DNA from: an uncultured Granulosicoccus sp.
GTDB lineage: Bacteria; Pseudomonadota; Gammaproteobacteria; Granulosicoccales; Granulosicoccaceae
Length of the DNA: 64,000 nt
Direction: 5' to 3'
Assembly (NCBI GenBank): GCA_947495035.1
Contig: CANLXI010000016.1
Location: 62,001 to 126,000, forward strand
Below, one piece after another: positions 9,246-18,290 of the stretch. The notes under the pieces were generated by a model that was given only the letters and a program-made list of their open reading frames with translations, was not told the origin of the DNA and searched no databases. Position numbers and translations under genes: made by a program. Numbering within the stretch: position 1 is the first letter of the stretch; every line of letters starts with the position of its first letter.

Positions 9246-10481
9246 ATGACACATATAGCGGTTGTTGGAGCTGGCATTTCTGGAGTTACCACCGCCTATT
9301 CCCTGTTGCAACGTGGTTATCAGGTTACCGTGCTGGATCGAAACCGCTATGCAGCCATGATGACCTCCTTTGCCAATGGCGGCCAGCTGTCAGCATCCAA
9401 TGCCGAGGTGTGGACTCAACTCTCCACCATCATCAAGGGCATGAAATGGATGCTCAAGCGCGATGCTCCCCTGCTCGTCAATCCGAAACCCAGCTGGCAC
9501 AAGTATTCCTGGATGGCCGAGTTCATCGGCAACATTCCCAACTACGAAGCCAACACGATCGAATCTGCCCGGCTGGCCATCGTTGCGCGAGAATTCCTGT
9601 TCAGTTGGGCAGAGAAGGAAAACATCGATTTCGACCATGAGAAGCGGGGCATTCTGCATATCTGCGTCGATCAGAAAGGCTATGAACATGCTCTGAAGGT
9701 AAATGAGCTGCTGGCCAAGGGCGGACTCGAGCGTCATGCGGTGACGCCTGAGGAGATGCGCAGCATCGAACCGGCTCTGAAAGGTGATCCCTACGGCGGT
9801 TTCTACACGGAAAGCGATTCAACCGGTGATATTCACAAGTACACACTCGGCCTGGCCAAGGCCTGTCAGCGGATGGGCGGAAAGTTCCTGTTCGATGTCA
9901 GGGTGCAGACACTGTCGCAGCAAGGCGGCAAGGTTCAGATCAGCTACAGCGCCGAAGAGAACTACACGGTTGAGCAAGAAACATTCGACGGCGTGGTCAT
10001 CTGTGCCGGTATCGAGAGTCGCCGGTTTGCCGCTCAACTGGGCGACAAGGTCAATATCTATCCGGTCAAGGGTTATTCCATCACCATCGATCTGCCCGAT
10101 GCCGAAAGCCGCGACGCCGCCCCCTGGACCAGTCTGCTGGACGACAATGCCAAGGTCGTTTCCAGTCGTTTGGGCGAGAATCGTCTGCGCATTGCCGGCA
10201 CAGCCGAGTTCAATGGTGAGAACTACGACATTCGTGACAATCGCATCCGTCCGCTGGTTGCCTGGTCGCGTCGCTTCTTCCCGGGCGTGCAAACCGAACA
10301 TATCGTCCCCTGGGCAGGCTTGCGACCGATGATGCCCAGCATGATGCCCCGTGTCGGCGCGGGCAAGCAGCCTGGTGTCTACTACAACACCGGTCATGGT
10401 CATCTGGGCTGGACTCTGTGTGCCGCCACCGCGGAAATCCTCGGCGATACCCTGTTGAAGTCACAGCCACCCGGCAGCTGA
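9246..10481 (+). CDS. dadA: D-amino acid dehydrogenase-like FAD oxidoreductase (DadA family)
   Basis: A 411-residue flavoprotein of the DAO family. The N-terminal dinucleotide-binding GAGISGVTTAYSLLQRG is followed by a family-typical segment (FANGGQLSASNAE). The C-terminal GHGHLGWTLCAATAE closes the FAD site. DadA oxidises D-amino acids to keto acids and passes electrons to the respiratory chain at the inner membrane. Length and motifs fit DadA well, but DadA paralogues act on other amino acids, so specificity is open. It is apparently a single gene; no alanine racemase is adjacent. Confidence 0.82.
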   Translation: MTHIAVVGAGISGVTTAYSLLQRGYQVTVLDRNRYAAMMTSFANGGQLSASNAEVWTQLSTIIKGMKWMLKRDAPLLVNPKPSWHKYSWMAEFIGNIPNYEANTIESARLAIVAREFLFSWAEKENIDFDHEKRGILHICVDQKGYEHALKVNELLAKGGLERHAVTPEEMRSIEPALKGDPYGGFYTESDSTGDIHKYTLGLAKACQRMGGKFLFDVRVQTLSQQGGKVQISYSAEENYTVEQETFDGVVICAGIESRRFAAQLGDKVNIYPVKGYSITIDLPDAESRDAAPWTSLLDDNAKVVSSRLGENRLRIAGTAEFNGENYDIRDNRIRPLVAWSRRFFPGVQTEHIVPWAGLRPMMPSMMPRVGAGKQPGVYYNTGHGHLGWTLCAATAEILGDTLLKSQPPGS

Positions 10482-10605
10482 CAACCACACTGTCGATGCC
10501 CATCTGTCATTGGCCCGGTGGCAAGGCTGTTTTCCACCGCGCCTGACCGATTCCGAATTCTGCCTGCTCAACGTCTGACCGTTACCGAACGACTGGAAGA
10601 TTGCC

Positions 10606-11088
10606 GTGTCACCTGAAGAGATCGATCGATTGCCCTATCGACCCTGTGTCGGTTTGATGATGCTGAACTCCCGTGGCCTGGTATTCGTCGGTCAGCGTAT
10701 CGATACCCCCCAACCCGCCTGGCAGATGCCACAGGGAGGTATCGACGAGGGTGAGACGCCCCGCGAGGCCGCGCTGCGTGAACTGGGCGAGGAGACCGGA
10801 CTCCCCGCGGAGAGTGTCGAGATTCTGGCCGAGAGCGCCGACTGGTTGCCCTATGAGTTGCCGGTGGAGCGCGTCCCTCATATCTGGGGCGGACGCTATC
10901 GAGGGCAGCAACAGAAATGGTTCCTGTTACGATTCATCGGCGAGGATCAACAGATCAGCATCGACACCGACGTGCCGGAGTTCAACCAGTGGCGTTGGCT
11001 GCCTAGCCAGGAACTGGTTCAGCACGCCGTCGCCTTCAAGCGCGACGTCTATGCTGCCGTTGTCCGCGAATTTTCAGCCTATCTCTAG
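10606..11088 (+). CDS. rppH: RNA pyrophosphohydrolase RppH
   Basis: A 160-residue Nudix hydrolase. The Nudix box at residues 44-66 has the core REAALRELGEE, with the family-typical surroundings P-Q-P-A-W-Q-M-P-Q-G-G before it. RppH converts 5'-triphosphate mRNA ends to monophosphate and so triggers decay; related plant-type enzymes act on dinucleoside polyphosphates. The N-terminus (YRPCVGLMMLNSRGLVFVGQ) is typical of RppH. The start is a GTG at 10606 with GGAAG seven to eight bases upstream; no ATG fits the conserved N-terminus. The carrier gene follows 46 bases downstream. Confidence 0.92.
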   Translation: MSPEEIDRLPYRPCVGLMMLNSRGLVFVGQRIDTPQPAWQMPQGGIDEGETPREAALRELGEETGLPAESVEILAESADWLPYELPVERVPHIWGGRYRGQQQKWFLLRFIGEDQQISIDTDVPEFNQWRWLPSQELVQHAVAFKRDVYAAVVREFSAYL

Positions 11089-11134
11089 AACGGCCCTGTC
11101 CGCGACCGCCTGTCAAACCGACTTTCGCTTCACC

Positions 11135-12091
11135 ATGCTGACCATCCTATCTCTGACGGGCGTGATATTCGTCCTGATTGCCATCGGCTACATTCTGGTC
11201 GTCTCTGGTGCGTTCGACCGAAACCACATGCAGGTGCTGACGCACTATGTCGTCATGCTGGCCCTGCCTGCACTGATCTTTCGTGCGGTTGCCAACAACT
11301 CACTGGGGCAGATCATCAACCCGGCCTACATACTGACCTACGTTGTGGCCTCACTGACCTTGTTCATTGCCTACTATTTCTGGGCATCGAGAGTGTGCGG
11401 TCAGAATGCGCTCTACAGCACATTCGCCGGGATGGGCGCTTCCAGTCCGAACAGCAGCTTCATCGGCTACCCGATCGTGCTGATGTTCATGCCCTCACTG
11501 GCCAGCACTGCCCTTGCCATGAATGTCATCGTGGAAAATCTGCTGCTGATTCCTCTGGCCATGTTGCTGGCCGAACGCAGCAATGGCTCTGAAGCTCTGA
11601 ACCGGGCCGTATTTCTCGATATTGCCAGACGCTTGTTGCTCAATCCGATCATGATCGGATTGCTGGCCGGACTTGTCATATCCATCAGTGCCATCGAACT
11701 GCCCATGGTTCTCTCGCGTCCTGTGGACATCATTGCAGATTCCAGTGCTGCGGTGTCCCTGATCGTGATAGGCGGCGCCATTGCGGGCATGCCTCGCACA
11801 TCCATCAGCGGCAGATTGATTCCATTGAGTGTCGGCAAGCTCCTCCTGCATCCCATGCTGTTCTGGCTGGTTTCACTGGGCCTGGCGAGTCTCGGAATGG
11901 GCATCGCCGATGCCGATCTGACCAGAGCGGGTATTCTGATGGCAGCCATGCCCCCCATGGGTATCTATCCGATCCTGGCTCAGCGGTATGGTGCGGGGGA
12001 CGAACATGCCGCGGCGATGGTGATCATGACGGTGTGCTCCTTCGGCACAATTACCACCCTGCTGTGGATGCTGAACCTGACGACTGCCTGA
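11135..12091 (+). CDS. AEC family transporter (auxin efflux carrier-like permease)
   Basis: An integral membrane protein of 318 residues with about ten hydrophobic segments. The first, TILSLTGVIFVLIAIGYILV, begins right at the chosen ATG (11135). The family-typical G-x-S-S-P-N-S-S-F-I-G-Y-P block lies near residue 105, and a C-terminal region resembling AAMPPMGIYPILAQRYG closes the carrier. Such carriers move small organic acids, for example malonate or malate. The substrate here is unknown. The reading frame is open further upstream within rppH, but that portion is the shadow of rppH. Confidence 0.85.
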   Translation: MLTILSLTGVIFVLIAIGYILVVSGAFDRNHMQVLTHYVVMLALPALIFRAVANNSLGQIINPAYILTYVVASLTLFIAYYFWASRVCGQNALYSTFAGMGASSPNSSFIGYPIVLMFMPSLASTALAMNVIVENLLLIPLAMLLAERSNGSEALNRAVFLDIARRLLLNPIMIGLLAGLVISISAIELPMVLSRPVDIIADSSAAVSLIVIGGAIAGMPRTSISGRLIPLSVGKLLLHPMLFWLVSLGLASLGMGIADADLTRAGILMAAMPPMGIYPILAQRYGAGDEHAAAMVIMTVCSFGTITTLLWMLNLTTA

Positions 12092-12114
12092 ACGCTCTGA
12101 CACTCCCGCGACCT

Positions 12115-12154
12115 CCGCCAGACCGCCAGACCGCCAGACCGCCAGACCGCCAGA
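12115..12154 (+). repeat. Tandem 8-bp repeat (CCGCCAGA), five copies
   Basis: Five exact head-to-tail copies of CCGCCAGA start 24 bases after the carrier gene stop. A partial copy (CCGC) then runs straight into a different repeat. Confidence 0.9.
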
Positions 12155-12158
12155 CCGC

Positions 12159-12214
12159 GAAGAACGAAGAACGAAGAACGAAGAACGAAGAACGAAGAAC
12201 GAAGAACGAAGAAC
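12159..12214 (+). repeat. Tandem 7-bp repeat (GAAGAAC), eight copies
   Basis: Eight exact copies of GAAGAAC directly follow the CCGCCAGA array. Such arrays are prone to slippage and copy-number change. The remainder of the 374-base gap between the carrier and the transglutaminase genes (12215-12465) shows no gene, and I see no convincing promoter in it. Confidence 0.9.
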
Positions 12215-12465
12215 GACGTTGCCTGTTCACACCCGACGAGCGCATGCGCGTGGCGCCCACGTTACTGTGACGCTACCGGTCTTGCGAATCGAATTCGCGT
12301 TATCCAGACCCATGATGCACCGGAATAATGCACAATATCGAATTGAACACGGCAGGTAGTTCGCCTGTCTGTACCTGCTTCCGCCATACTGCGGAGAGCG
12401 CTGCATTCACCGACTGACTCTCACTCGGTTCATCCAGCGGCCGATACTTCACGCAAACTGCAAAC

Positions 12466-13299
12466 ATGTCTACCATCGAACTTGGCTGTCGACTTGTCTA
12501 TCATGTCGAATTCGAAACCAGCTTCATCTTCCAGATTTCCGTTCTCGAATCACGGCATCAGGTCATCGAACAGGAATCGTTGAGCTTTCAGCCCGAATCC
12601 GATGTCCGCATGGCCCGAATCGGAAACCCCGGGCACCGCATCCACCGACTGCTGGTTCAACCCGGGTGGTTCAACATTCACTACAGCGCCACGGTCTCCA
12701 GCAATCCTGCCTACATTCCGGCCGCCAGTCTCGGCCCGCGTCCTCATGCCGAGCTACCGGCCGAGGTACTGCCCTTTCTCAATCCCAGCCGGTATTGTGA
12801 ATCGGATCGCCTGGAACAGTTTGCCTGGAAGACCTTCGGCCAATCATCGACCGAGCACGATCGCGTACTGGCTGTCACGGACTGGGTATACAACCACCTG
12901 AGCTACGCACCGGGAAGTACGGGTCCCAGCACCACCGCCTGTGATGTATTTCTGCAACGCAGCGGTGTCTGTCGGGACTTTGCCCATCTGAGCATCGCCT
13001 TGTGCCGCGCCCTGGGTCTGCCGGCACGCTATGTCGCCGGATACGCGGTGGATCTCGTGCCGCCCGACTTTCATGGATTTCTGGAAGTCTTCCTCGATGA
13101 TGATTGGTATCTTTTCGATGCAACCCGACTGGCACCCGTTGATGGGTTCGTACGCATCGGCATTGGACGCGACGCGGCGGACCTGTCCTTTGCAACCTAC
13201 GTCGGCAACTCAAGCATGAACCAGCTGTATGTCTGGGCCAGTGAAACCGGTGATCGACCACGTACCGTTGACAGCTCCATGGCCATCAGCCTGGGGTGA
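12466..13299 (+). CDS. Transglutaminase-like cysteine protease family protein
   Basis: A 277-residue protein of the bacterial transglutaminase/arylamine-like family. It has an N-terminal beta-rich domain (about 1-110) and the papain-like core. The triad is visible: Cys169 in SGVCRDFAHL, His203 in DFHGFLEVFL and Asp218 in LFDATRLAP. There is no signal peptide, so it probably acts in the cytoplasm. Members cleave or cross-link peptides; the substrate is unknown. It stands alone, facing the minus-strand aspartate dehydrogenase gene. Confidence 0.85.
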   Translation: MSTIELGCRLVYHVEFETSFIFQISVLESRHQVIEQESLSFQPESDVRMARIGNPGHRIHRLLVQPGWFNIHYSATVSSNPAYIPAASLGPRPHAELPAEVLPFLNPSRYCESDRLEQFAWKTFGQSSTEHDRVLAVTDWVYNHLSYAPGSTGPSTTACDVFLQRSGVCRDFAHLSIALCRALGLPARYVAGYAVDLVPPDFHGFLEVFLDDDWYLFDATRLAPVDGFVRIGIGRDAADLSFATYVGNSSMNQLYVWASETGDRPRTVDSSMAISLG

Positions 13300-13358
13300 C
13301 AGGCCTGTAGTCAAGCCTGAACGGCTCGTCCCCACTGCAACCCACTGGGCAGCGGTCG

Positions 13359-14159
13359 CTAAGCTGTCGACAAGGGCGAGTTGCGTCGATGTATCTGCCT
13401 GACAACGCTCATTGCCGTCAACGCCGACGATCGCGGATTGCCAGGCAAGGGCTTGCCTTCGATGGAAAAATTCAGCTGTCCGAACTCGCCGACGGCTTCC
13501 ACCTCATGACGATTCGCGTTCATCGACGGGTCGGCAATCAGTTCCACCCTAGTACCATCAAAGCCGATGCCGGCCATGGCCACAGCGGCCGCGACGTTGG
13601 CATTCTTCGGGAAGCTCAACGCCGCCTGACGAGCCGTCCCTTCGAAAAACTTCACTGGCATCTGCAGCGAATCAAGATCGAGCTGCTGCTCGGCAGCAGA
13701 ACCTCGCCAACCTTGCGGCGGCTTGCGCCCTCGATAGGTGACGGATTCGAGCCCGCCGACACTCGCTGCTGACAGGGCATCCAGAGAACCGATGGCCCCG
13801 GACAGCAAGGTCAGCCGACTGTCACCGACAAGGGCGGACCGAGTCAGGCGCTGCTCCAGATCAGCATCAGCCAGCGCGCCACCGGAAACACTCAAAATGT
13901 CCTTGCCTGCTTCGAGCAGTGCCGGAAAATACTGACTCACCGCCGAGTGACCCGCGCATTCCACCACCAGGTCGATGTTGTCCGGCAACTCAGCAGGGTC
14001 ATAGATACAGGGTATCCGGCTGCCCATCGCCTGAGCCACCGCACCTTGTCGCCCCTGCCGACACAGAACGTGCGATACGCGACTGTGAGCGTATTGCTCG
14101 AGAGCGCTTGCGACATACTGACCGATGGCACCGTAGCCAATCAGCAGAATGTCACTCAT
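13359..14159 (-). CDS. nadX: Probable L-aspartate dehydrogenase
   Basis: A 266-residue NAD(P)-dependent dehydrogenase. The Rossmann motif GYGAIG lies at residues 8-13. The aspartate dehydrogenase C-terminal domain is marked by FPKNANVAAAVAMAGIGFDG and DPSMNANRHEVEA. It oxidises L-aspartate to iminoaspartate or oxaloacetate, for NAD synthesis or aspartate catabolism. The start overlaps the stop of the upstream flavoprotein gene (ATGA), implying coupled expression. No nadA or nadC is nearby, so a catabolic role is as likely as one in NAD synthesis. Confidence 0.85.
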   Translation of the reverse strand: MSDILLIGYGAIGQYVASALEQYAHSRVSHVLCRQGRQGAVAQAMGSRIPCIYDPAELPDNIDLVVECAGHSAVSQYFPALLEAGKDILSVSGGALADADLEQRLTRSALVGDSRLTLLSGAIGSLDALSAASVGGLESVTYRGRKPPQGWRGSAAEQQLDLDSLQMPVKFFEGTARQAALSFPKNANVAAAVAMAGIGFDGTRVELIADPSMNANRHEVEAVGEFGQLNFSIEGKPLPGNPRSSALTAMSVVRQIHRRNSPLSTA

Positions 14160-15547
14160 GCTGCGGTCACACTCACTACCTTGCCTGGATTGAGGATATC
14201 CAGCGGATCCATACTGCTTTTCAGCGTAGCCATCAGCTCATAGGCATCACCGTGTTCCTGGCTCATGTACTTGCGCTTGCCACTGCCGATACCGTGTTCA
14301 CCGGTTACCGTACCACCGAACTCCAGCGCTGTGCGGTTGATGGCAGAAGAGAGTGTGGCTGCGCGCTGCATTTCTTCCTCGTTACCGGGTTCCACCAATA
14401 TGAGCAGATGAAAATTGCCATCACCCACATGTCCGACGATGGGTGCCAGCAGTCCGCTCTGATCAATCAGCTCACGCGCTCGGTCAATGCAATCAGACAA
14501 TACCGAGATCGGCACACAACAATCCGTGACAACGCCTTCGGCGCCCTGACGCAATGCCTTGCCCGCGTAGAACGCATTGTGCCTTGCCTTCCACAGACGA
14601 TTGCGATCCTCGGTTCTGCTGGCATGCTTGAACTCACTGGCCCCGAATTCCTGCGCCACCGAATTGAACATGTCCACCTGCTCGGCCACCCCGGCTTCCG
14701 TGCCATGAAACTCCAGGAACAGATGCGGTTTCTCCGGCATGAGCATATCCGGATTGTAGATGTTCATGCCTTTCATCTGCATCTCGTCGAGCAACTCGAT
14801 ACGCGCCATGGGAATTCCCATCTGGATGGCCATGATCACTGAGTCCACGGCGTCCTTCACGCTCGGGAACGCGCAGGTGGCAGCCGAGATGGTGTCGGGC
14901 TGCCCAACCAGGCGTACCGTCAATTCGGTAATGATGCCGAGCGTACCTTCCGAGCCGATGAACAGATGGGTCAGGTCATAACCCGAAGCGGACTTTCTCG
15001 CCCGGCTGCCGGTTCGAATGATCCGGCCGTCGGCAAGCACCACCTCCAGCGCCAGCACATTCTCTCGCATGGTGCCATAGCGCACGGTATTGGTGCCGGA
15101 TGCGCGTGTTGCCGCCATTCCGCCCATGGTGGCATCGGCTCCGGGGTCTACCGTGAACATCAGACCGGTGGCGCGTAGCTCCTCATTGAGTTGGGTACGG
15201 GTGACTCCCGGCTGCACGACAGCATTCATGTCGCTGTCGAAGACGGTCAGTACCCGGTTCATGCGACTGGTATCCAGCGTCAGTCCGCCGTTCACGGGAA
15301 CAACGTGACCTTCGAGCGATGTGCCCACACCGTAGGCCACAACCGGACATCGCTGTGCAGAGCAGATCTTCATGATCGCGGACACCTCTGCCGTGTTTTC
15401 CGGAAAGGCCACGGCATCGGGCAGCACTGCCGGGGTGTAGGCCTCGTCATGACTGTGCAGTTCGCGAACCGAGCTGCCGGTGGAAAGCCTGTCTCCCAAC
15501 AGCTCGCGTAGCTGCTCGATGGCTCTGGCGATGTTTTCGGCGGTCAC
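14156..15547 (-). CDS. FAD-binding oxidoreductase, D-lactate dehydrogenase (cytochrome)/GlcD type
   Basis: A 463-residue flavoprotein of the FAD_4/FAD-oxidase_C family. The FAD domain (about 35-215) holds VVAYGVGTSLEGH, DPGADATMGGMAATRASGTN and GSEGTLGIITELTVRL. The C-terminal domain has a family-typical VGHVGDGNFH and GTVTGEHGIGSGK near the end. Length and motifs match D-lactate dehydrogenase (cytochrome) and GlcD-type 2-hydroxy acid dehydrogenases. Electrons probably pass to quinone or cytochrome c. It is part of a minus-strand run with fau, msrA and the overlapping aspartate dehydrogenase gene. Confidence 0.88.
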   Translation of the reverse strand: MTAENIARAIEQLRELLGDRLSTGSSVRELHSHDEAYTPAVLPDAVAFPENTAEVSAIMKICSAQRCPVVAYGVGTSLEGHVVPVNGGLTLDTSRMNRVLTVFDSDMNAVVQPGVTRTQLNEELRATGLMFTVDPGADATMGGMAATRASGTNTVRYGTMRENVLALEVVLADGRIIRTGSRARKSASGYDLTHLFIGSEGTLGIITELTVRLVGQPDTISAATCAFPSVKDAVDSVIMAIQMGIPMARIELLDEMQMKGMNIYNPDMLMPEKPHLFLEFHGTEAGVAEQVDMFNSVAQEFGASEFKHASRTEDRNRLWKARHNAFYAGKALRQGAEGVVTDCCVPISVLSDCIDRARELIDQSGLLAPIVGHVGDGNFHLLILVEPGNEEEMQRAATLSSAINRTALEFGGTVTGEHGIGSGKRKYMSQEHGDAYELMATLKSSMDPLDILNPGKVVSVTAA

Positions 15548-15650
15548 TGAGTGATATTCCTCGTTCTGATGATGGGTGACGTGGCAGGTCTTTCAGCCGT
15601 GTCACACTCGATCATCGGCGCAACACGGCAGCAACCACGGTTATGCCGGC

Positions 15651-16175
15651 TCAGGCGGTCTGGGTGCGCTTCGGCAGTTTCCAGCCAGGTCTCACGAAAT
15701 GACAAGTGTAACCATTGGGCAGGCGTTGCAGGTAATCCTGATGTTCCGGCTCAGCCTCCCAGAAATCACCGGCAGGCTCCACTTCGGTCACCACCTTGCC
15801 CGGCCACAGGCCAGAGGCATCCACGTCGGCAATGGTATCCAGTGCCGTGGCTTCCTGTTCCGGACTGGTGTAGTAGATCGCCGATCGATAGGAAGCGCCG
15901 ACATCATTTCCCTGACGCATGGGCGTACTCGGGTCATGAATCTGAAAGAAGAATTCCAGTATGTTCCGGTAGCTGGTGACATCGGGATCGAACAGTATCT
16001 CTATACCTTCGGCATGATTGCCGTGATTGCGGTAGGTGGCATTCTCGACCTCCCCGCCGGTATAACCGACTCGGGTTGCCAGCACGCCGGGCTGGCGGCG
16101 TATCAACTCCTGCATCCCCCAGAAGCAACCGCCGGCCAGTATGGCTTTTTCCTGTCTGCTACTCATGTCATTCAC
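15651..16175 (-). CDS. msrA: Peptide methionine sulfoxide reductase MsrA
   Basis: A 174-residue protein that reduces the S-epimer of methionine sulfoxide in proteins. The catalytic Cys17 is in the canonical GGCFWG. It is followed by family landmarks [23 protein letters not shown] and [20 protein letters not shown]. There is no signal peptide, so it is cytoplasmic. The resolving cysteines found near the C-terminus in some MsrA are not obvious here; only one Cys lies in the last 20 residues ([10 protein letters not shown]). It sits between fau and the flavoprotein gene on the same strand. Confidence 0.95.
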   Translation of the reverse strand: MNDMSSRQEKAILAGGCFWGMQELIRRQPGVLATRVGYTGGEVENATYRNHGNHAEGIEILFDPDVTSYRNILEFFFQIHDPSTPMRQGNDVGASYRSAIYYTSPEQEATALDTIADVDASGLWPGKVVTEVEPAGDFWEAEPEHQDYLQRLPNGYTCHFVRPGWKLPKRTQTA

Positions 16176-16279
16176 TCCAGATGTTATTGGTCACGAACCG
16201 AATGTCAGGGCGCATGGGCGCTGACCATCGGTACAAGGTATCGATCAAGTCAGCGATTTCCAGATCCTCGGCAGAAACT

Positions 16280-16969
16280 TCACAGACCACCTGTCTGCAA
16301 CACGTCACACTCGGTGATGATGAAATCCATGGGAATGTCATGTGGTTGCGGATAGATCGTTGCAATGCGCGTGACCGAATGGCCTACGCCAATGACAGCC
16401 GGAGCCAGCCGCCGTTCACGCATCAGCGCCAGTGTACGATCGTAGTAGCCGCCGCCGTAGCCCAGTCTGTATCCCCTGGCGTCGAAACCGACCAGCGGTG
16501 CGATGACGTGAGTCGGCTGCAGCACCTCGCCATCGACCGGTACCGGAATGTTCCAGACACCTGGCTGCATGGGACAATCCGGGAGCCATTCGCGAAAGAT
16601 CAACGGCCGTGATTTCGCTTCGACCACCGGTAACGCAACCCGGACCCCGTCCTCGACCACTTCCTGCATCCAGTGGCGAAGGTTCAATTCTGCACGAAAC
16701 GGCCAGTAGAGACTGACGATGGCATCCTCTCGATTCCCTATCGTTTTTTCCAGACTGACGGCCACCTGCTCGGCGTGTCGCTGACGGTCTCTTGCCGGAA
16801 TGGCCACCCGCAAGTCGATGAGACGTTCTCGCTCCGCCTTGCGCCATCGGGCAACATCGCAGGCTGCTTGCGCATCGCTGACAACATAGCCGTTGTCGCC
16901 AAGGCTCAGCTCGTGAGCAAAACACGGCGGAGAAGCATAGCCGCTGTTGTTGTCATCACTGTGGTTCAT
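16280..16969 (-). CDS. fau: 5-formyltetrahydrofolate cyclo-ligase
   Basis: A 229-residue protein of the MTHFS/YgfA family. It uses ATP to turn 5-formyl-THF into 5,10-methenyl-THF in the cytoplasm. Conserved segments are the N-terminal WRKAERERLIDLR, the central VSLYWPFRAELNLR and the active-site PLVGFDARGYRLGYGGGYYD. An N-terminal extension of about 40 residues precedes the usual start; a shorter in-frame start is possible but none is clearly better. It is first of a minus-strand run. The 104-base gap to msrA shows no clear feature. Confidence 0.9.
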   Translation of the reverse strand: MNHSDDNNSGYASPPCFAHELSLGDNGYVVSDAQAACDVARWRKAERERLIDLRVAIPARDRQRHAEQVAVSLEKTIGNREDAIVSLYWPFRAELNLRHWMQEVVEDGVRVALPVVEAKSRPLIFREWLPDCPMQPGVWNIPVPVDGEVLQPTHVIAPLVGFDARGYRLGYGGGYYDRTLALMRERRLAPAVIGVGHSVTRIATIYPQPHDIPMDFIITECDVLQTGGL

Positions 16970-17146
16970 GCACTTTTCCGGTTAACGCCGCACTGATTCC
17001 GTGCAACAACCATACGCCTCGAAAGTTGAATTGTCTTGCCGGTTCCTGCACCCTTGGAGCTGCCTGAATGGACAATCCGGAAGCCATTCATGCCTGTGGT
17101 ATCTTTCAGACCTCTCCCTTCCAGCCTGAGCGAGGACCTTCCGGAC

Positions 17147-18241
17147 ATGTCCACCGACAAGCAGCCCCCTGATCATCCCCTGACCTCCCGGTCCGGCCGA
17201 CCCTACACCACCGGCTTGCTGCGATTGACCGCACTGGTCATGGCTGGCGCCGGTGGCCTGCTCGGCTCTCCCGCCCAGGCAGCAGACCAGCAACTGGTTG
17301 TCTCGGTCTACGGCTTCGCGCAGGATGCATTCTCCGAGATCGTCTACAAGCCATTCGAAGCCTTGTGTGACTGCGAGCTGGTCGTGGAAACCGGCAACAG
17401 TGTCGAACGCCTGGCCAAACTCGAGGCGCGCAAGGACGATCCGGAGATCGACATGGCCGTCATGTCCACCCATGACGCACTGTCAGCCAATCGCAAGGGC
17501 ATTACCCAGCCCATCGACATCTCTCGCCTGAGCAACCACGACAAGCTGTACGATATTGCCAAGGACCCACTGGGCGACCACCTGGGCATCGGCTATACCT
17601 TCTACGCTACCTCCATCGTCTACCGCACGGACAAGGTCAGCATCGATAGCTGGCAGGACCTGTTCAAGGATGAGATCAAGGGGCGCGTCGCCTTCCCCAA
17701 TGTCTCGACCAATCAGGGTCCTCCGGCTCTCTACATGCTGGGCAAGGCTCTGGGTGACGACGACAGCAGCCTGAAGACACCCATCGCGGCAGTTGCGGAA
17801 AACGCTGACGAGATCGTGACTTTCTACGAACGCTCATCGCAGGTTGCGCAGCTGATGCAGCAGGAAGAAATCCTTGCAGCCCCCATCGGTCGCTTTGCCT
17901 GGGGCGCCTACACCCGGATGGATCTGCCTCTGGCCTGGGCCACACCCGCCGAAGGCCAGACCGGAGGCATGAATGTCATGATTCTGACCAAGGGTGCGAA
18001 GAACGAAGACCTTGCCTATCAGTTCATGGATTTCTGGTTGTCTACCGAGATCCAGACAGCCCTGGCCGAAGCGCTGGTAGACAGCCCCGCCAACTCGGAG
18101 GTGGTTGTCAGTGACGAGATTGCCGAGAATCTGACCTACGGCGCCGACACCGTCAGCACATTGAAGCTGCTGGCTCCCGATGTCATTCTCGACAACCGCG
18201 ACCAGTGGCTGGAGTCCTGGAACAACAGCGTCACGCAGTGA
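17147..18241 (+). CDS. ABC transporter periplasmic binding protein, PotD/spermidine-putrescine type
   Basis: A 364-residue extracellular solute-binding protein. A 20-residue cytosolic N-region precedes a hydrophobic core (about 21-41) and a signal-peptidase site after AQA. The mature part begins as in PotD/iron-type binding proteins (QQLVVSVYGFAQDAF). It has GIGYTFYATSIVYRTDKV, which fits the PotD group. The ATG at 17147 is chosen because GAGGA lies about 11 bases before it and the signal peptide is then of sensible length; the frame is open back to 17036. It heads an operon with two permeases, an ATPase and two purine enzymes. The ligand is therefore more likely a purine or nucleoside than a polyamine. 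Confidence 0.88.
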   Translation: MSTDKQPPDHPLTSRSGRPYTTGLLRLTALVMAGAGGLLGSPAQAADQQLVVSVYGFAQDAFSEIVYKPFEALCDCELVVETGNSVERLAKLEARKDDPEIDMAVMSTHDALSANRKGITQPIDISRLSNHDKLYDIAKDPLGDHLGIGYTFYATSIVYRTDKVSIDSWQDLFKDEIKGRVAFPNVSTNQGPPALYMLGKALGDDDSSLKTPIAAVAENADEIVTFYERSSQVAQLMQQEEILAAPIGRFAWGAYTRMDLPLAWATPAEGQTGGMNVMILTKGAKNEDLAYQFMDFWLSTEIQTALAEALVDSPANSEVVVSDEIAENLTYGADTVSTLKLLAPDVILDNRDQWLESWNNSVTQ

Positions 18242-18290
18242 TCGAGGTCGAATGCCACTCAGCCCCCTTGTCGCTTGATACTGACTGAAC

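Noticed and set aside
10673..11134. Longer N-terminus for the AEC transporter gene
   Set aside because: The extra region lies within rppH in another frame and is Arg/Ser-rich without membrane helices; the first carrier helix begins at the ATG at 11135.
16168..16365. A 65-residue minus-strand frame between msrA and the cyclo-ligase gene
   Set aside because: It has no family signature and overlaps both genes; I see no ribosome-binding site.
16970..17146. Possible 6S RNA (ssrS) upstream of the 5-formyl-THF cyclo-ligase gene
   Set aside because: 6S RNA often neighbours this gene, and a hairpin (TGAATGG 17065-17071 / CCATTCA 17084-17090) is present. However, I could not fold a long closing stem with the central bubble, and zapA is not adjacent. 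A covariance-model search would settle it.
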